A program made the translations under genes and the position numbers. From contig OZ024786.1 of the NCBI GenBank assembly GCA_964017065.1, forward strand, positions 9,801,047 through 9,865,046: a stretch of DNA of 64,000 bases. Direction: 5' to 3'. Under the pieces are notes generated by a model. The model saw only the letters and a program-made list of their open reading frames with translations. It was not told the origin of the DNA and ran no database searches. Positions 1 through 10,446 of the stretch are shown here, piece after piece (the first letter of the stretch is position 1; the number at the start of each line of letters is the position of its first letter). The DNA is from Haliclona indistincta. Its lineage: Eukaryota; Porifera; Demospongiae; Haplosclerida; Chalinidae.

Positions 1-72
1 TCTCTCACCTGTATCAGATGCAAGTGAAAATATTCACTTATAGTGAGCTACTATACAATGTAACAATACTGT

Positions 73-240
73 TTCATACAATAATCACACAGTTGCACTA
101 GTATAGGACATGACATGTAGTATGAGCAGCTGAATTCAGACTTACCAATGGCTGACACAATTCCTTGACATTATTCTTGGTTGCCAAACACCACAGAGCA
201 CTCCTGGCCGACAGCAACTGATTTTTCTAACAGTTGTGAC
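73..240. repeat. Dispersed repeat R1, copy 1
   Basis: About 165 bp, covering the exon-like fragment at 146-298 and its downstream intron, recurs at 2015-2178 in the same orientation with a few indels. Both copies preserve the splice donor. Bases 300-700 hold no recognisable gene. Confidence 0.75.
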
Positions 241-298
241 CTCTTCAGTACAGTCACTGATAGTTGTTTGGGCCAGTATACCAAGTAGTGTTCATTGT
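146..298 (-). pseudogene. Exon-like fragment, 'YWP' domain, copy 1
   Basis: Read on the minus strand, an AG acceptor at 299-300 opens a frame containing HYLVYWP and SVAVGQECSVVFG. It ends at a consensus donor (GTAAGT, complement of 140-145). A TAA (171-173) interrupts the frame where this copy has extra bases relative to the copy at 2088-2178, which reads through. The layout (Y/F-L-V-Y/F-W-P, a linker, then a glycine-rich strand) matches the exon at 7119-7293. I cannot name the domain; a resemblance to segments seen beside BEN domains is only an impression. It is most likely a decayed repeat-borne exon. Confidence 0.45.
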
Positions 299-1074
299 CT
301 ACAAAGAATAAACTCACAATAATGCAGCTGCATAACTCACAATAATACACAACAATGCATCTGTGTTACATTAGTAAGCAGTGGCGTATCTGGGATTTGA
401 ATAAGGAGGTGCTTACACTCTGTAATTGTTATTTATACACAAAATAGCATTGTGTATTCAAGACAAAGACCACTTAGCCTACACTAACAAGAGATGACAT
501 GTGTTTTTAAAAGCACTGATGAGTCCAGCCCAGTGGCATACATGTAGCAATTCTTTTCATAAACTTGCTAAGAGGGGAAGCACCCTTGTAGATGCGCTCC
601 TGCTAGTAAGCTACTGAAACACTTACTGTTGTTTGTTTGGGGCACTGACTGCCTCTGTGCAGTCCTAAGACTTTGTCTCATCTTCACTCTTCAGCAGCTG
701 TAATCAGAGATCTACAAGGGGACCCAAACAAAATGGCAGCCGCATGCGATACTATGGTGATTACGTACTTTTGGAAAACCCTATTGTTTATACGCACCCC
801 AAAGCTCTCCTAAAGTTTCTATATACATGTATCTACAAGTTCCAGTGCACATCATATGTGCCATCTGCATTCTTCATCATGCTATGCAGCGGGTGTCTAT
901 GGGTGTCTACTATGGGTATTTACGAATACATAGTACCCGGCGCATAAGCCAACTCACCATTCTCTATTTCCTGCTAGCTAGTGTGCGTACGTCCACGACT
1001 CGAGGTAGCTAGGTACGGTATAGGTAGCATGCATGCAGCATATGCTTAGCTTCCGTATTGCGCATGTGCAACTG

Positions 1075-1404
1075 TTAAAGCAAGGTTTCCACACTGGGAC
1101 TAACTAAGGGGTTAGATGGGAGAGAGGAGGCAGCATTTACTGGACTAAAAGGGCCAACCGTTTTATCAGAGGATAAGAGTGGATATTTCCCTGCACTTAG
1201 TTGAGACTGTACAGTGTCAAGGAAAGAGACAGTGAGGCCCTGGCTGCACACTCGACGGAGACTGCTGCGCAAGCGAGGTGAAGGGGACGGAAGGACACGG
1301 GGTGGAATCTTGGGAATTTTGTCGTCAGTAGTAGCTGGAGAACAGGACGCCCCATTCACACTCTGAGGTGAAGTCAAGGGAGAAGCTGACGAGTATTCCG
1401 CCAT
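1075..1404 (-). CDS. Hypothetical Ser/Pro-rich ORF, 109 aa
   Basis: This is a complete ATG-to-stop frame of 109 codons, rich in serine and proline, with the basic cluster SPRLRSSLRRVCSQG near the middle. It has no membrane segment or signal peptide that I can see. It may be a genuine small gene, a first exon, or chance. The opposite strand immediately beyond its start carries a LINE fragment, so it could also be part of a mobile element. I do not recognise the product. Confidence 0.3.
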   Translation of the reverse strand: MAEYSSASPLTSPQSVNGASCSPATTDDKIPKIPPRVLPSPSPRLRSSLRRVCSQGLTVSFLDTVQSQLSAGKYPLLSSDKTVGPFSPVNAASSLPSNPLVSPSVETLL

Positions 1405-1410
1405 CGTGAA

Positions 1411-1600
1411 AATGACTCACGTGCTCACATTGTTAACCTCCCTTCTGGTCCTGACCAAGTTTCGGTTGAGCACCTCATAAATTCACCTGCTTGTGTATTT
1501 AAGGCTCTAGCTTCCCTTTTTAACGGAATCTTAAAATATCATGTGGTCCCCTCTTCCTTTACCTGCAGTACGGTGATCCCTATATTCAAAGGTACATGTA
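1411..1600 (+). pseudogene. Non-LTR retrotransposon reverse transcriptase fragment
   Basis: One uninterrupted plus-strand frame of about 63 codons reads GPDQVSVEHLINS, then LASLFNGILKYHVVPSSF and STVIPIFKG. This is the conserved N-terminal part of the RT domain in CR1/Jockey-type LINEs (GPDG-x-S, then LFN-x-IL, VP-x-x-F, IPI-x-KG). The YxDD catalytic region and the endonuclease are absent, so it is a short orphan fragment. No target-site duplication was visible. Confidence 0.75.
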
Positions 1601-1745
1601 GGCGGCGGCGTTGCAACGCTACAGCATTGCAACGTTAAGCGTTGTATAGCTCGAAGGCAATAAGCACGTGAAAAACAAACTGAGGAATGGTTTACAGCTG
1701 CTACAGGAAACATCAGATCGCGCCCTTCCACTTTCCTCTGATGAA

Positions 1746-2040
1746 ATCATCTCTGTTTTCATAACTTTCGGCCACTTTGTCCTCTGCTCTTCACTTAATT
1801 TTTAGTACAGCTGATTCCCTTTCTTTGCGTTTCTGTCAAATAAAATAATAATCTTGGTGAGGTAGGTATTGTTAATCTCCTGTATCTTTGTAATTCGCTC
1901 ATGGCATCTCTTCGTTATCTTCTTGTGTTCAACTAGCTGGTTCTCAACTTCTTTTGCTTGTGTCCCTTTTTTGAGGGACACTTGCTCTTTTATTGAGCAA
2001 AAGTACCTGTAAGTTTCATACAATAACCACACAGTTGCAC
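1746..2040. repeat. Dispersed repeat R2, copy 1
   Basis: A segment of about 250-290 bp recurs at 8783-9030 and 10805-11047. All three share the core reading NNTYLTKI on the minus strand and the phrase 'gtaggtattgttaatctc' on the plus strand. The minus-strand frames of the copies differ in length by simple indels. The repeat is coding-like but of unknown identity, and it lies against repeat R1 here. Confidence 0.8.
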
Positions 2041-2178
2041 TAGTATAGGACATGTACTGTAGTATGAGCAGCTGAATTCAGACTTACCAATGACTGACAC
2101 AATTCCTTGACATTCTTGGTCTCCAAACACCACAGAGCACTCCTGGCCGACAGCAACTGATTTTGCTAACAGTTGCGA
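2015..2178 (-). repeat. Dispersed repeat R1, copy 2, with exon-like fragment
   Basis: This is the second copy of the segment at 73-240. On the minus strand the exon part (2088-2178) reads SVAVGQECSVVFG with no stop and ends at a GTAAGT donor, so it is closer to the ancestral sequence than copy 1. It is truncated at about 2178, where C2H2 zinc-finger-derived sequence begins. Confidence 0.65.
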
Positions 2179-2195
2179 TTGTACATTCTAATGGA

Positions 2196-2480
2196 CAACC
2201 TACATTACATCAGTGCCCTCATTGTCCTTACTCTACCATACATAGTGCTAGTTCTTTGCAGAACACATTCATACTCACACCGGAGAGAAGTCATACTCAT
2301 GAGAGGAGTGTTGCCAACGCTTCACACATTCTTCAAGTCGTAGCAGACATATACGTACAATGCATTCAGCAACCTCATCTCATCCGTAGTAGCTATACCC
2401 GTGCTTGCTGTGTCCATATTCTGGTCATACAGAATAACACTCATAGTTATTCAACTGTTATTTCTTTGTAATTAACAGTT
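2196..2480 (+). pseudogene. Decayed C2H2 zinc-finger array, copy 1
   Basis: The plus strand shows CPHCPYST, then after a one-base frame change HIHTHTGEK (a finger linker), then EECCQRFTHSSSRSRHIRT followed by M-H, and a last remnant CLLCPYSG. A TGA sits where the first cysteine of the second finger would be. Three successive C2H2 fingers can thus be traced across at least one frameshift and several stops. The nearest functional relatives would be poly-zinc-finger DNA-binding proteins. A second copy lies at 4556-4835. Confidence 0.7.
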
Positions 2481-2633
2481 AATGTTTATCCATGCCGTGT
2501 ATTACGACTAGAAAGCCAGTCTGCTAATATGTACATTCATGTGTTCATTATTGGTGTGTCTATGGTCTCTGGAACTGATCCCGTGTACTGATCAGTGTTA
2601 GGTATTACTTTCTGCACATGTCCTATGTACTTC

Positions 2634-2882
2634 CTACAGACATCTGGCTGGAGTCATGCTTTTCCAGAAAGTTTTAATGCCATCGATTAGTGTCTGCATA
2701 TTCCTCGGCTTGTACTCGTGTCTCGGAAAGTAGGCCCACTCATTTTCAATTGGGTTCAAATCTGGACTTTCAGCTGGCGTCTTGAACCAGTTGAGTCCCT
2801 TCTCATCTAAGAACTGCTTAATGTAGTTGCTGCTGTGTTTGGGATCGTTATCCTGTTGGAAACGATGCCCTGCTGGAAACAC
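2634..2882 (-). pseudogene. Tc1/mariner transposase C-terminal fragment
   Basis: This 82-codon minus-strand frame contains QQDNDPKHSS, carrying the second catalytic Asp region of Tc1-type DDE transposases, and SPDLNPIENEW, carrying the third acidic residue. The spacing fits the D34E class. It ends near KTFWKSMTPARC with little after it. The N-terminal paired-like DNA-binding half and first Asp are missing, and I found no flanking terminal repeats, so it is a truncated relic. Confidence 0.9.
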
Positions 2883-3499
2883 GTACTGTATGTGTGTAGC
2901 TTAGCCTGCAGTGCTGTTACCTATACCTGTATAGTGATGCCACTTGAGACAAAGTGTCAGTTGTGATAGCCCCTTACAATGTACACTTAACTGTCAAAAC
3001 ATAAACAAAACCACTTACACACTAGTACTGTATACTGTGTTGTGTGCACTATATTATATACTTAACACACACACACATAGTCCAAAAGAAAAGAAGCCAT
3101 TACATCTCATTGACTTACACATGCATAAAAGTTCCTGCTGTGTTAAGAGAATAGGTCTGTAAACAACTAGATAACATAAGGTCAGACAAAGAAACACAAT
3201 TGGATTATTAGCATTTGTGTTCCAGGTACACCTGGAGAGTCCTGTCTGTTAGAGAAATTTAGGTTCTTAAACTCCAGATTTACTTCTGACATAGACATTA
3301 GTTACTTGTTTGTCAAGACTTTATCCCAATGGACAATCCCACAGTACCTGTGTACATTATAACTAACAGCTAAACATAGAGGTTGCTGCTGTAAAAAATG
3401 TCAGCCTGCCAGCAACATAAGGTCAACAGGGAACACAAAACAAGTTTGCAGCAAAACACAGTATGCCTGTACTAACTTTGGTAAACAACTCTTTAAGAG

Positions 3500-3700
3500 G
3501 TCATATCTCCTTAGCTTGCCTGCGTTTAGCAAGCTCTCTCAACTGCCTTTTTAAACTAGCTTCTTACTCAGCTAGCTGCTTCATCTCGAGCTCAGGCTGC
3601 TGCACCTCATGCTGCTTGAGCTCTTTTTGCTGTTGTTTGAGCTCTTTCTGCTCTTGCTCGTGCTGCCTTTTTTGCTCGTACCCTGTACCCACTTCTAAAA
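3500..3700 (-). pseudogene. Glu/Gln/Lys-rich coiled-coil remnant
   Basis: On the minus strand this reads EQEQKELKQQQKELKQHE and continues as a charged helix (LKRQLRELAKRRQAKE) broken by an in-frame TAA and a TGA. The DNA is a short imperfect tandem of a gagctctttttgctg-like unit, which makes the opposite strand an artificial Cys/Ser-rich ORF. It is probably an exon remnant of a coiled-coil protein, of unknown identity. Confidence 0.4.
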
Positions 3701-4032
3701 TTCATCATCGCCCATTTCCGTTTGAGATTGAGTGACCATGTCTGCACGTGTGAACTAGAACTTTTCACATGAAATTCACTACTGATTGCATAAACAAATT
3801 TTCTTTATTTCCTTTTTGCATAAACAGCTCGTCGAGGATGATCCTTTCTATGTCTTCTTTGGACTGCTGATCTAACCATTCTATGTATTTTGACCAGAAG
3901 TGGTGTCTAGGTTCTTCTGCTGATCTGGCAAACTTCCTCTGTATTTTTTATATAAATATAGAAAATATGTAGGCAGCGTTAATACTGTACAAAATTCCTC
4001 GATGTTCAATTTGGCACTACAGACAATTTACT

Positions 4033-4550
4033 TTAGATGAGTTTTGGTGCTTTTTCCAGCTGATCCAAAGGCCACCAAAATGTGGACCTCTTTAAGGAAT
4101 GTATGTCCTCTCGATTTAAGAGGAACAAAATCAGATATGTCCGGAGATCTTGTACAATGGTAATTAGTGGTGTTGAGCCTTTCCTAAAACCACTGCAGAC
4201 AGAGATGTTACCAGTTTTAAAGATGGACCTTAAATGTTTTTGGAGTGCTGGAATTTTAAGTGCTTGACAAAGACCATGGTGGAGATGCTGAAGGTCATGC
4301 CCATGATGGCGACTGATAATCATATGGAAGCATTTTTATACAAACAGTTTTGACCTCTGTCTGACGACGTCTGACAGGTCTTGTTTCTAATGTACATGTA
4401 AAAGGCCTCACTGCTGGAATCGTACCTCTTCATATCGAAAGCAAAGTGGAGGAGGTTGGTAACATGGTAATATATGATTTCGCTGGCATAGTGAGACTGA
4501 GCAGATTCAAATATACAAAAAGACACACAACCCCAAAATATGGTGCTCAA
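4033..4550 (-). other. Two adjacent unassigned minus-strand ORFs
   Basis: Frames of 96 codons (4033-4323) and 76 codons (4320-4550) abut on the minus strand. The second reads SHYASEIIYYHVTNLLHFAF and has an amino-acid mix that looks coding. They could be one broken gene with a frameshift near 4321. No family is recognised and chance cannot be excluded. Confidence 0.25.
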
Positions 4551-4555
4551 TGCAT

Positions 4556-4835
4556 GACAAGCTACATTGCATCAGTGCCCTCATTGTACTTACTCTACCA
4601 TACATAGTACTAGTTCTTTGCGGAACACATTCATACTCACACCGGAGAGAAGACCTACTCATGAGAGGAGGGTGAGCAACGCTTCACACATTCGTTAAGT
4701 CGTAGCAGACATATACACACAGTGCAATCAGCGGCATCATCTCATCAATAGTAGCTATATCCGTACCTGCTGCGTCCATATTCTGGTCATACAGAATAAC
4801 ACTCATAGTTATTCAATTGTTATTTATTTGTGTCT
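4556..4835 (+). pseudogene. Decayed C2H2 zinc-finger array, copy 2
   Basis: This is collinear with 2196-2480 at roughly 90% identity by eye. It reads QCPHCTYST in one frame and HIHTHTGEK in the next, and has the same stop at the expected first Cys of finger two. Shared lesions in both copies indicate that the array was already dead when it was duplicated. Confidence 0.7.
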
Positions 4836-4849
4836 AACAATGATTAGGC

Positions 4850-5170
4850 TTATTCAATTGTGCTTTTAATTATACTCATCTGTTGATAATGATTGCTTTC
4901 CAACTGCACTACCTTTGAACAAATCCTGCCCTTTACAAGTGGGAATTGTGTTAATTGTTTCGATTCAAGACAATGAGCAAGATGCTTCCTCATCCTGTCC
5001 ACATCCAACATGAATTTTGTTGGATCGTTGACAAGCTCAGTTGCCGCAGCAATCGCCAACAATCCACATGACACAGAATCAGGCTGAATTTACAAATTTG
5101 CTGTTTAACTTGCAATGTGAGATAAGCATGTGTTGCACTGTCAAGTATTTTGACAGCACCAGCTCCACAG
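4850..5170 (-). pseudogene. Ulp1/C48-like cysteine protease fragment
   Basis: The minus-strand frame reads SCGLLAIAAATELVND, then DVDRMRKHLAHCLESKQLTQF. This is the C-terminal Cys motif (D/S-CGLFAIA-x-A) and tail of Ulp1-like proteases carried by several eukaryotic DNA transposons. Upstream, in a shifted frame, AVKILDSATHAYLTLQVKQQ corresponds to the preceding strand and helix. One frameshift near 5075 separates the two. The catalytic His and Asp region is missing, so the fragment is inactive. Confidence 0.65.
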
Positions 5171-5299
5171 CCAGCGTTTGTCCAATGACATATAGAATGC
5201 CTTCCTCTTTTTATAATCCTAAACTGAAGATGACACCTAGATCATCATCAGAGTAGTGGTCGTTACCTCTTGGAAAATCTTATATCAACCTAATAGTAG

Positions 5300-6090
5300 A
5301 CAAACTATGAACAGTAAGACAGACAGCATGATCCGAGCAAGATTTATTTAGACCAAAATAGCTCTTTACAATCAGTTATATAGCAAGCTAGCTTTTTACA
5401 ACCTGGGAAAATATTCCTAGGTATGATTATGAACCACAGAGTGCTGGCATGCCCTGACATCACAACACACGATCGTACCACTGGTAACTCAAACGAAGTA
5501 TCCTCCCGTTCAGCTGAGTCTTCTAAGGGTTGTACCTGCTCATTGTCTGTGGGCTAAACTTGCAAATGAAGAATGACCTCATCATGCAATGGTAACCACA
5601 ATTTATCAACGAGCCTGACCACGCGATATGGCTGACCTGCTTTGCGGAACAACTAGATACTAGATAGCGCGTGGTCGGTCACGTGCGCAAGTCGCTCGGA
5701 TTTTGTCCGATGACCGACCGTTATTTTTTTCACTGTAATATATTGAAATAATCCATAACAACTGGCTGCGCATTGAGGCTTACTTGCTTAGCTAGCTAGC
5801 ATTGTTATCCCGCTTGCGCAGTATGCTGAATTTTCATGCTTTTCTGTGTACTGTACCTACTTCACTCACTGCAAGCCATGAGAATGACTGCGCTTGTGCA
5901 CAGTTGTCTACAACAAGACAGTACCGGTACCGTAGCGACGATGATAGCGCTAATAATAGAGTCACTTAAACCTTCTGATAACATAATTGTACAGTAGTTC
6001 TATCTTTAGTTAATTGTCAGTGCCGTGCGGCTCAGTCTCCGGGCCGCTACAGAATCCTTCATCATCTTCATCAGAGTCATCTTGGTGCAG
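5300..6090. other. No gene seen; one hairpin
   Basis: AT-rich intergenic sequence. The one structured item is GGTCGGTCA at 5673-5681, matched by its complement TGACCGACC at 5711-5719. Inside it lies a smaller TCGGA/TCCGA stem. I see no reading frame with coding character. Confidence 0.5.
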
Positions 6091-6094
6091 CACC

Positions 6095-6290
6095 AGGGAA
6101 CTCTTGCTCTGCCCAATCGTCCTCTAGCCAGTCTATCATTTGGCCCCCCCATTCTTCTACTGAAGCAAAATAATTAAGTATTTATGTCTTTTATATATAA
6201 TCATCATCTCCAAAAGGATATTCGCGGCGAGGTTCGCGGTCATCATCTAGAGGAGCCAACTCTTATTCCTCATCATAGTCCTCAAGCCAG
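6095..6290 (-). other. Acidic coding-like segments, tandem exon remnants
   Basis: The minus strand holds two similar short frames, MKDWLEDYDEE (near 6250-6290) and MIDWLEDDWAEQEF (near 6100-6150), in the same orientation. They look like duplicated acidic exon pieces. Stops separate them, and 6400-6800 downstream holds nothing recognisable. Confidence 0.3.
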
Positions 6291-6811
6291 TCTTTCATTT
6301 CGTCTAAGCAAGATAAGTAACGATTTATACTACAATAATTGTTTCCTTACCAACAGAATCCATCTCTATCTCTAGCCTATGCTCGCCTATGCCTCATTGC
6401 CGCTGTTAATTTCCCACGCAAACTTAATTCTAAGCACGTGATCATGTGCTAGACATGGGCGTGGCTTAAAATTGTAAGCAGTATAGTACATAATTATTTG
6501 TGATACACTGGCAGTAGTGGATTGTATAATAAAATAATCATGACTTATTAATCAGTAACTAAGGTATGCTGGCTTACATAATGTTTAATGTTTATACAAT
6601 CTGCTATAGAATGTTTGCAGCAACAGGTGGTCTAAAAAGGGAAGATACACAAGTTGTTGACTAGTTGTTGTTGAGATTTGCCTCTTGTGTTCTCTTGTTA
6701 CTAGCTAGTTTAACCCTTCACATTCTGCTGCAGTATGATACTGTACAATAATGCTACATGCTATTCTACCAGATAGTGTGCTAACAACAAAGTAGTTGTT
6801 TTACAATGTAC

Positions 6812-7293
6812 CTGGCTCAAAGTTAGTATAGTGTGGATAGGGGGGGTATCTTTGATCATTTCCATTTGCTCCACCGTGACCCTTACTCTCATCATCACTG
6901 ATTGAGATTGAGATTACCTGTTTATAAAAAGGAAAGCACATTGCATAACACAATCACAATGTAGGAGGTACCTTTTTAGGATTTAAATCATGAAGATTAT
7001 ACAAAGAGCTCTCCGAGTCAATTTGACTTGATCCTCTGCTCTAGTTCTGTAATCTCACACTCGCTGCCTGCAACAACGGCCAATAACCCAAACAGCTACA
7101 GAACTTAGTGATGCTTACTTTGAGCAGCAATACGGCCTTCGTAGCTCTTACCGCGTAGCTTTACACGGCGTGAACTACCAGTAGTGCCTCCACCAGATAC
7201 GTGCTTGACCGGTACCCTTGAAACGCTTCCTTCCTCGGGCCAAAATACGAGGAAGAAGGCTCTAGAGTGTGAGATCGTGGTCCTCAACGTCAT
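6812..7293 (-). pseudogene. Three-exon gene remnant with 'FWPEE' domain
   Basis: Exon 1 (7119-7293) starts MTLRTTISHSR and contains AFFLVFWPEEGSVSRVPV and GKSYEGRIAAQ, ending at a GTAAGC donor. Exon 2 (6972-7067) reads ECEITELEQRIKS, then changes frame by one extra A and continues IDSESSLYNLHDLNPKK to a GTACCT donor. Exon 3 (6812-6917) begins in matching phase with VISISISDDESKGHGG. The phases agree throughout apart from that single base, so this is either a recently broken gene or an assembly error. The exon 1 layout matches the fragment at 146-298. Function unknown; a chromatin or transposon-linked protein is possible. Confidence 0.55.
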
Positions 7294-7679
7294 CTTTTAA
7301 CTTATGAGCGCCTGTTTGATTTTCCCGCTCATTGCTCACCTTCCCGCGCATATTTGTTTACACGATTTGAATCGTATAGCGTAATACGTTGGCAATCGTT
7401 TTATAATTGTATTTTTTAACACGAACGAACGTACTACGATCGTTTTGTACACACGAAACGGCAACTTTTTTTGTGACCCCTACTGTACGTTTAGTACATC
7501 ACCTCACACTCTTTTAGCTGGCACGATGGAAATGCAGTCGTCTACATCGAAGCACACCAGCGCGTAACTGTGTGTTGTAGCTGCAAGAAAACCCGAAATC
7601 CGCTTACAGTTACTGCGTTGAAAACAAGGCAACTTACACGTAGACGCACAAAGCTGCCTGAGAGTCATTCGATCCTGGT

Positions 7680-7910
7680 CACGGTTCCACGTCTGTGATG
7701 GTGAAAAGACTGCGCTGAGAGAATGTTCTCCGCTGTGCTATTCGAGCTAATAAAGTCGCTTTGGCGCTCAACAGTGCTCATGCTCGGTTCGCAAGCGGCA
7801 CACGAGCCGAGCACGAGCGACATGCAAATCGAAGCGAGTGGCTCATGCGCCACGCACGAGCCACCCGCCAGTGATTGTCAACTTGCGCGTAAGCGGTACT
7901 GTATAGCTTC
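7680..7910. other. GC-rich island, no assigned gene
   Basis: This is a distinctly GC-rich stretch in AT-rich surroundings, with repeated 'cacgagcc' words and open frames on both strands. I see no protein family. It may be a CpG-containing promoter region or part of an inserted element. Confidence 0.3.
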
Positions 7911-8390
7911 CTAAATGCACGCACAAGTCAATCACAAACTTATTAACAAGTACTAATATACCAGGCGTCAGCAACCTCAGATTGTCCTAACATATGCAAA
8001 TTACGATCGTCTTCAACTTATGTAACAACAACTTATGTTATTAGTTACTGATAGCTGTTTCAGAGGATATGATGGCTCGCAAGGATCACCTGATTGCCTT
8101 GAGATTCGCTTTCCTAGAGTTCGAACAAAATCTCTTGTCTTTGGACTCAAATCACCAAGTGTCTCAATTGCAAAATGGATAAAATGTTAGAAAGATGACT
8201 GTATTTAGATTCTTTTCTCCCATCGACACGTACAGCTATACAGCCCCAGTGGTAATCACAGCATTACGATAATCAAGAACTACGTAGGGTATCACAGCAT
8301 CTGGGATCTTCGCTGCTGCAGTTAAATATAAGAATGTGATCAGAATTTACTGGGAAGTTTTCCAATCAACATTGTCCTTTGTCTCAACAT

Positions 8391-8666
8391 TCAACATTGT
8401 CTCTTCTCTGTCCTTGGCCATAAGAATATTTCTTGGTTTAGGAAACCTCCTATGCTGTCGTTAGCAATTCTGAAATGCAAAGCAGTCACCTTCACGACTA
8501 GCCTCGTCCTCAGTCCTTCAAAAGCAAGGCTGAAAGGAGTGTTGGTATTTATACACTTCGACAGAGGGGCTGTGTGCTGTTTACTGATCTCATCAAGTAT
8601 GGAGAATGTTTTTTGGAGAGTGCTTACACATACACCAACTTGATTGAGTCTAGAATAATCCTGCAT
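8391..8666 (-). other. Unassigned ORF, possibly transposon-derived
   Basis: This 91-codon frame contains YSRLNQVGVCVSTLQKTFSI and LDEISKQHTAPLSKCIN. Similar R-x-x-x-x-GVC-x-S phrases occur in large uncharacterised proteins of animal transposons, but the match is an impression. Nothing clear precedes or follows it, and repeat R2 starts 120 bp further along. Confidence 0.3.
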
Positions 8667-8782
8667 GAAATTGTTTACATGTCACTGTAGTCATAATACA
8701 TTAATGTTCAAATTACCTGCTTCTGGATGTGAGATTGATGAAGAAGAGAAATCAGTGATTGAATGCCACAAATTTCGCTCTC

Positions 8783-9030
8783 TGTTTTCATAACTTTTAG
8801 CCACTTTGTCCTCTGCTCTTCACTTAATTTTCACTACCGCTGATTTTCTTCGCGTTTCTGCCAAATAAAATAATAAAAATAATAATCTTAGTGAGGTAGG
8901 TATTGTTAATCTCTTGTTCCTTTGTAATTCGCTCATGGCTTCTCTTCGTTCTTTTGCTTTTGTCCCTTTCTGAGGGACACTTGCTCATTTTTTGAGCAAA
9001 ATTATCTGTAAGTTGCATGTAGCAATACAG
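8783..9030. repeat. Dispersed repeat R2, copy 2
   Basis: Collinear with 1746-2040 and 10805-11047. The minus strand reads HERITKEQEINNTYLTKI. The next 400 bp or so (9050-9480) hold no recognisable gene. Confidence 0.75.
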
Positions 9031-9485
9031 TAGAAATCACTATTCGTTTCAGCCCTACCCTAGACTAAGCTGTACGATGTTTCTTGAGACAGAAGTAACA
9101 GATCTATTTGGCAGATATTTCAAGGCAGAGATGTCGAGCTAGTGCCATACCACCTGAAGTGTAGTTATTTAAGTGTATTGTCTTATTTTAGTTTTATGAT
9201 CCTTGGATTGATACGTCTTATCAATAAATATATTGTTTCTGTGCTATGACAAAAAGCTACCACGATCCTCTTGTTAATACTGTTATGGATATAGCTCTAC
9301 ACTAACAACCAGATTGATTAAAGAATCTAGGTTTTAATTTGGTGATGGTGGTATAGAAGAAAGTTGGAAAGAATAGTAGACTGTAAAAAGTTTAATACTA
9401 TTATACTAAAGGACAATCTTGTAAAGTATAATTACATCAAGAATGGAAATACGTTCTGAATTGAAGGAGATGAACAAGTCAGACT

Positions 9486-9840
9486 CTCAAAAAGCAGCAA
9501 ATAGCAATAGTGCCATTTGATCACATGGAATGCTGGTTGTGTCGGCAACTGCTAAATTACGGATTACCACGGACTAAATTAATTTAGTCCGACACCACGG
9601 ACCACGGACTAAATTAATTTAGTCCGACACCACGGACTAAATTAATTAGCTGTGGTGTCGGCAACTGCTTCGTTGCTTGCACAGTGATTTCTGTGTTTTC
9701 CTATATTATTAGTGACTTACAGGTGTAAAGACAACCGCACTTTCAGTGTTTACTGTATGCTTTGAATCTTATAGCAAGCTGTAAACTGCCACTAGAGTTT
9801 TACTGCCTGCAGTTTTAATTACATATTGATCAGATCAGAC
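9486..9840. repeat. Dispersed repeat R3, copy 1, with tandem palindromes
   Basis: The flanks ('caaaaagcagcaaatagc' and 'gtggtgtcggcaactgctt') recur at 50765-51100. In this copy the centre has expanded: the perfect 20 bp palindrome GGACTAAATTAATTTAGTCC occurs at 9571-9590 and 9606-9625, with a truncated third copy at 9634-9648, in a 35 bp periodicity. The other copy has only a single degenerate half. The palindrome probably represents the tip of a MITE-type terminal repeat. Confidence 0.75.
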
Positions 9841-10152
9841 GATCAGATCACAAGATATGATATCAGAGCATAAGAACTATGTCGGAGTTATATTACTGAT
9901 ATTAAGGACAAGTACAAGTTATTCATCTCTATCTGCATCAACAGCTTTTTACATGCTGCAATAAATAACCAGGTAAAAAATGAAGCAAAGATTGTGAAAA
10001 AATAGTACAAGGATCTTGACATTAGAAGGCAAAGAAGAGCATTCGGACATGGCATCAGAAGAGGACTTGATAGATACAAAGAAGAGAACGTCTACAGCAT
10101 CAGAAAGAGACATTTTCATCAAACAAGGCAGCATCAGAAATCGAGGAAAATA

Positions 10153-10446
10153 TTAGAGCAACATCAAAAATAATAAATCAGTAAGAAAGAAATGGGCAAT
10201 ACAAGAACTATGAGCGGGGGAGGCAGATGGGATCGATCCACTGGATGAGGGGGATGCCGTCGCTGACATCTCGGCGCGGATGGTGGCCCTTATCAGCTCC
10301 ACGATCCTTTCCTCCGATAATGGTGGGGGGATAGGTCCCGCGCCCAAGGCGCCTGCAACGGAAGGAGACGTCACAATCCCGGCAACGGCCGGGGCTGCCG
10401 TGGATGTTGTGGTCGAGGGGACCGTCATTGAAGATCCGGTCGACAT
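10153..10446 (-). CDS. Hypothetical Ala/Pro/Ser-rich ORF, possibly gag-like
   Basis: This 97-codon minus-strand frame has a low-complexity start (STTTSTAAPAVAG) followed by an amphipathic helix, PPPLSEERIVELIRATIRAE. That layout is common in gag-like ORFs of retroelements, but no zinc knuckle or RT follows. Together with 10490-10680 it forms a GC-rich island unlike its neighbours, which suggests an inserted element. An overlapping plus-strand frame is considered a shadow. Confidence 0.3.
   Translation of the reverse strand: MSTGSSMTVPSTTTSTAAPAVAGIVTSPSVAGALGAGPIPPPLSEERIVELIRATIRAEMSATASPSSSGSIPSASPAHSSCIAHFFLTDLLFLMLL

Noticed and set aside
3463..3735. Plus-strand Cys/Ser-rich ORF resembling a cysteine-rich peptide
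   Set aside because: Complement of a Glu/Gln/Lys coiled-coil repeat; the cysteines come from the low-complexity 'tgctgc' DNA, not a disulphide pattern.
7723..7914. GC-rich ORF pair on both strands
   Set aside because: Both frames are open because of base composition and neither has a domain; kept only as a GC-rich island.
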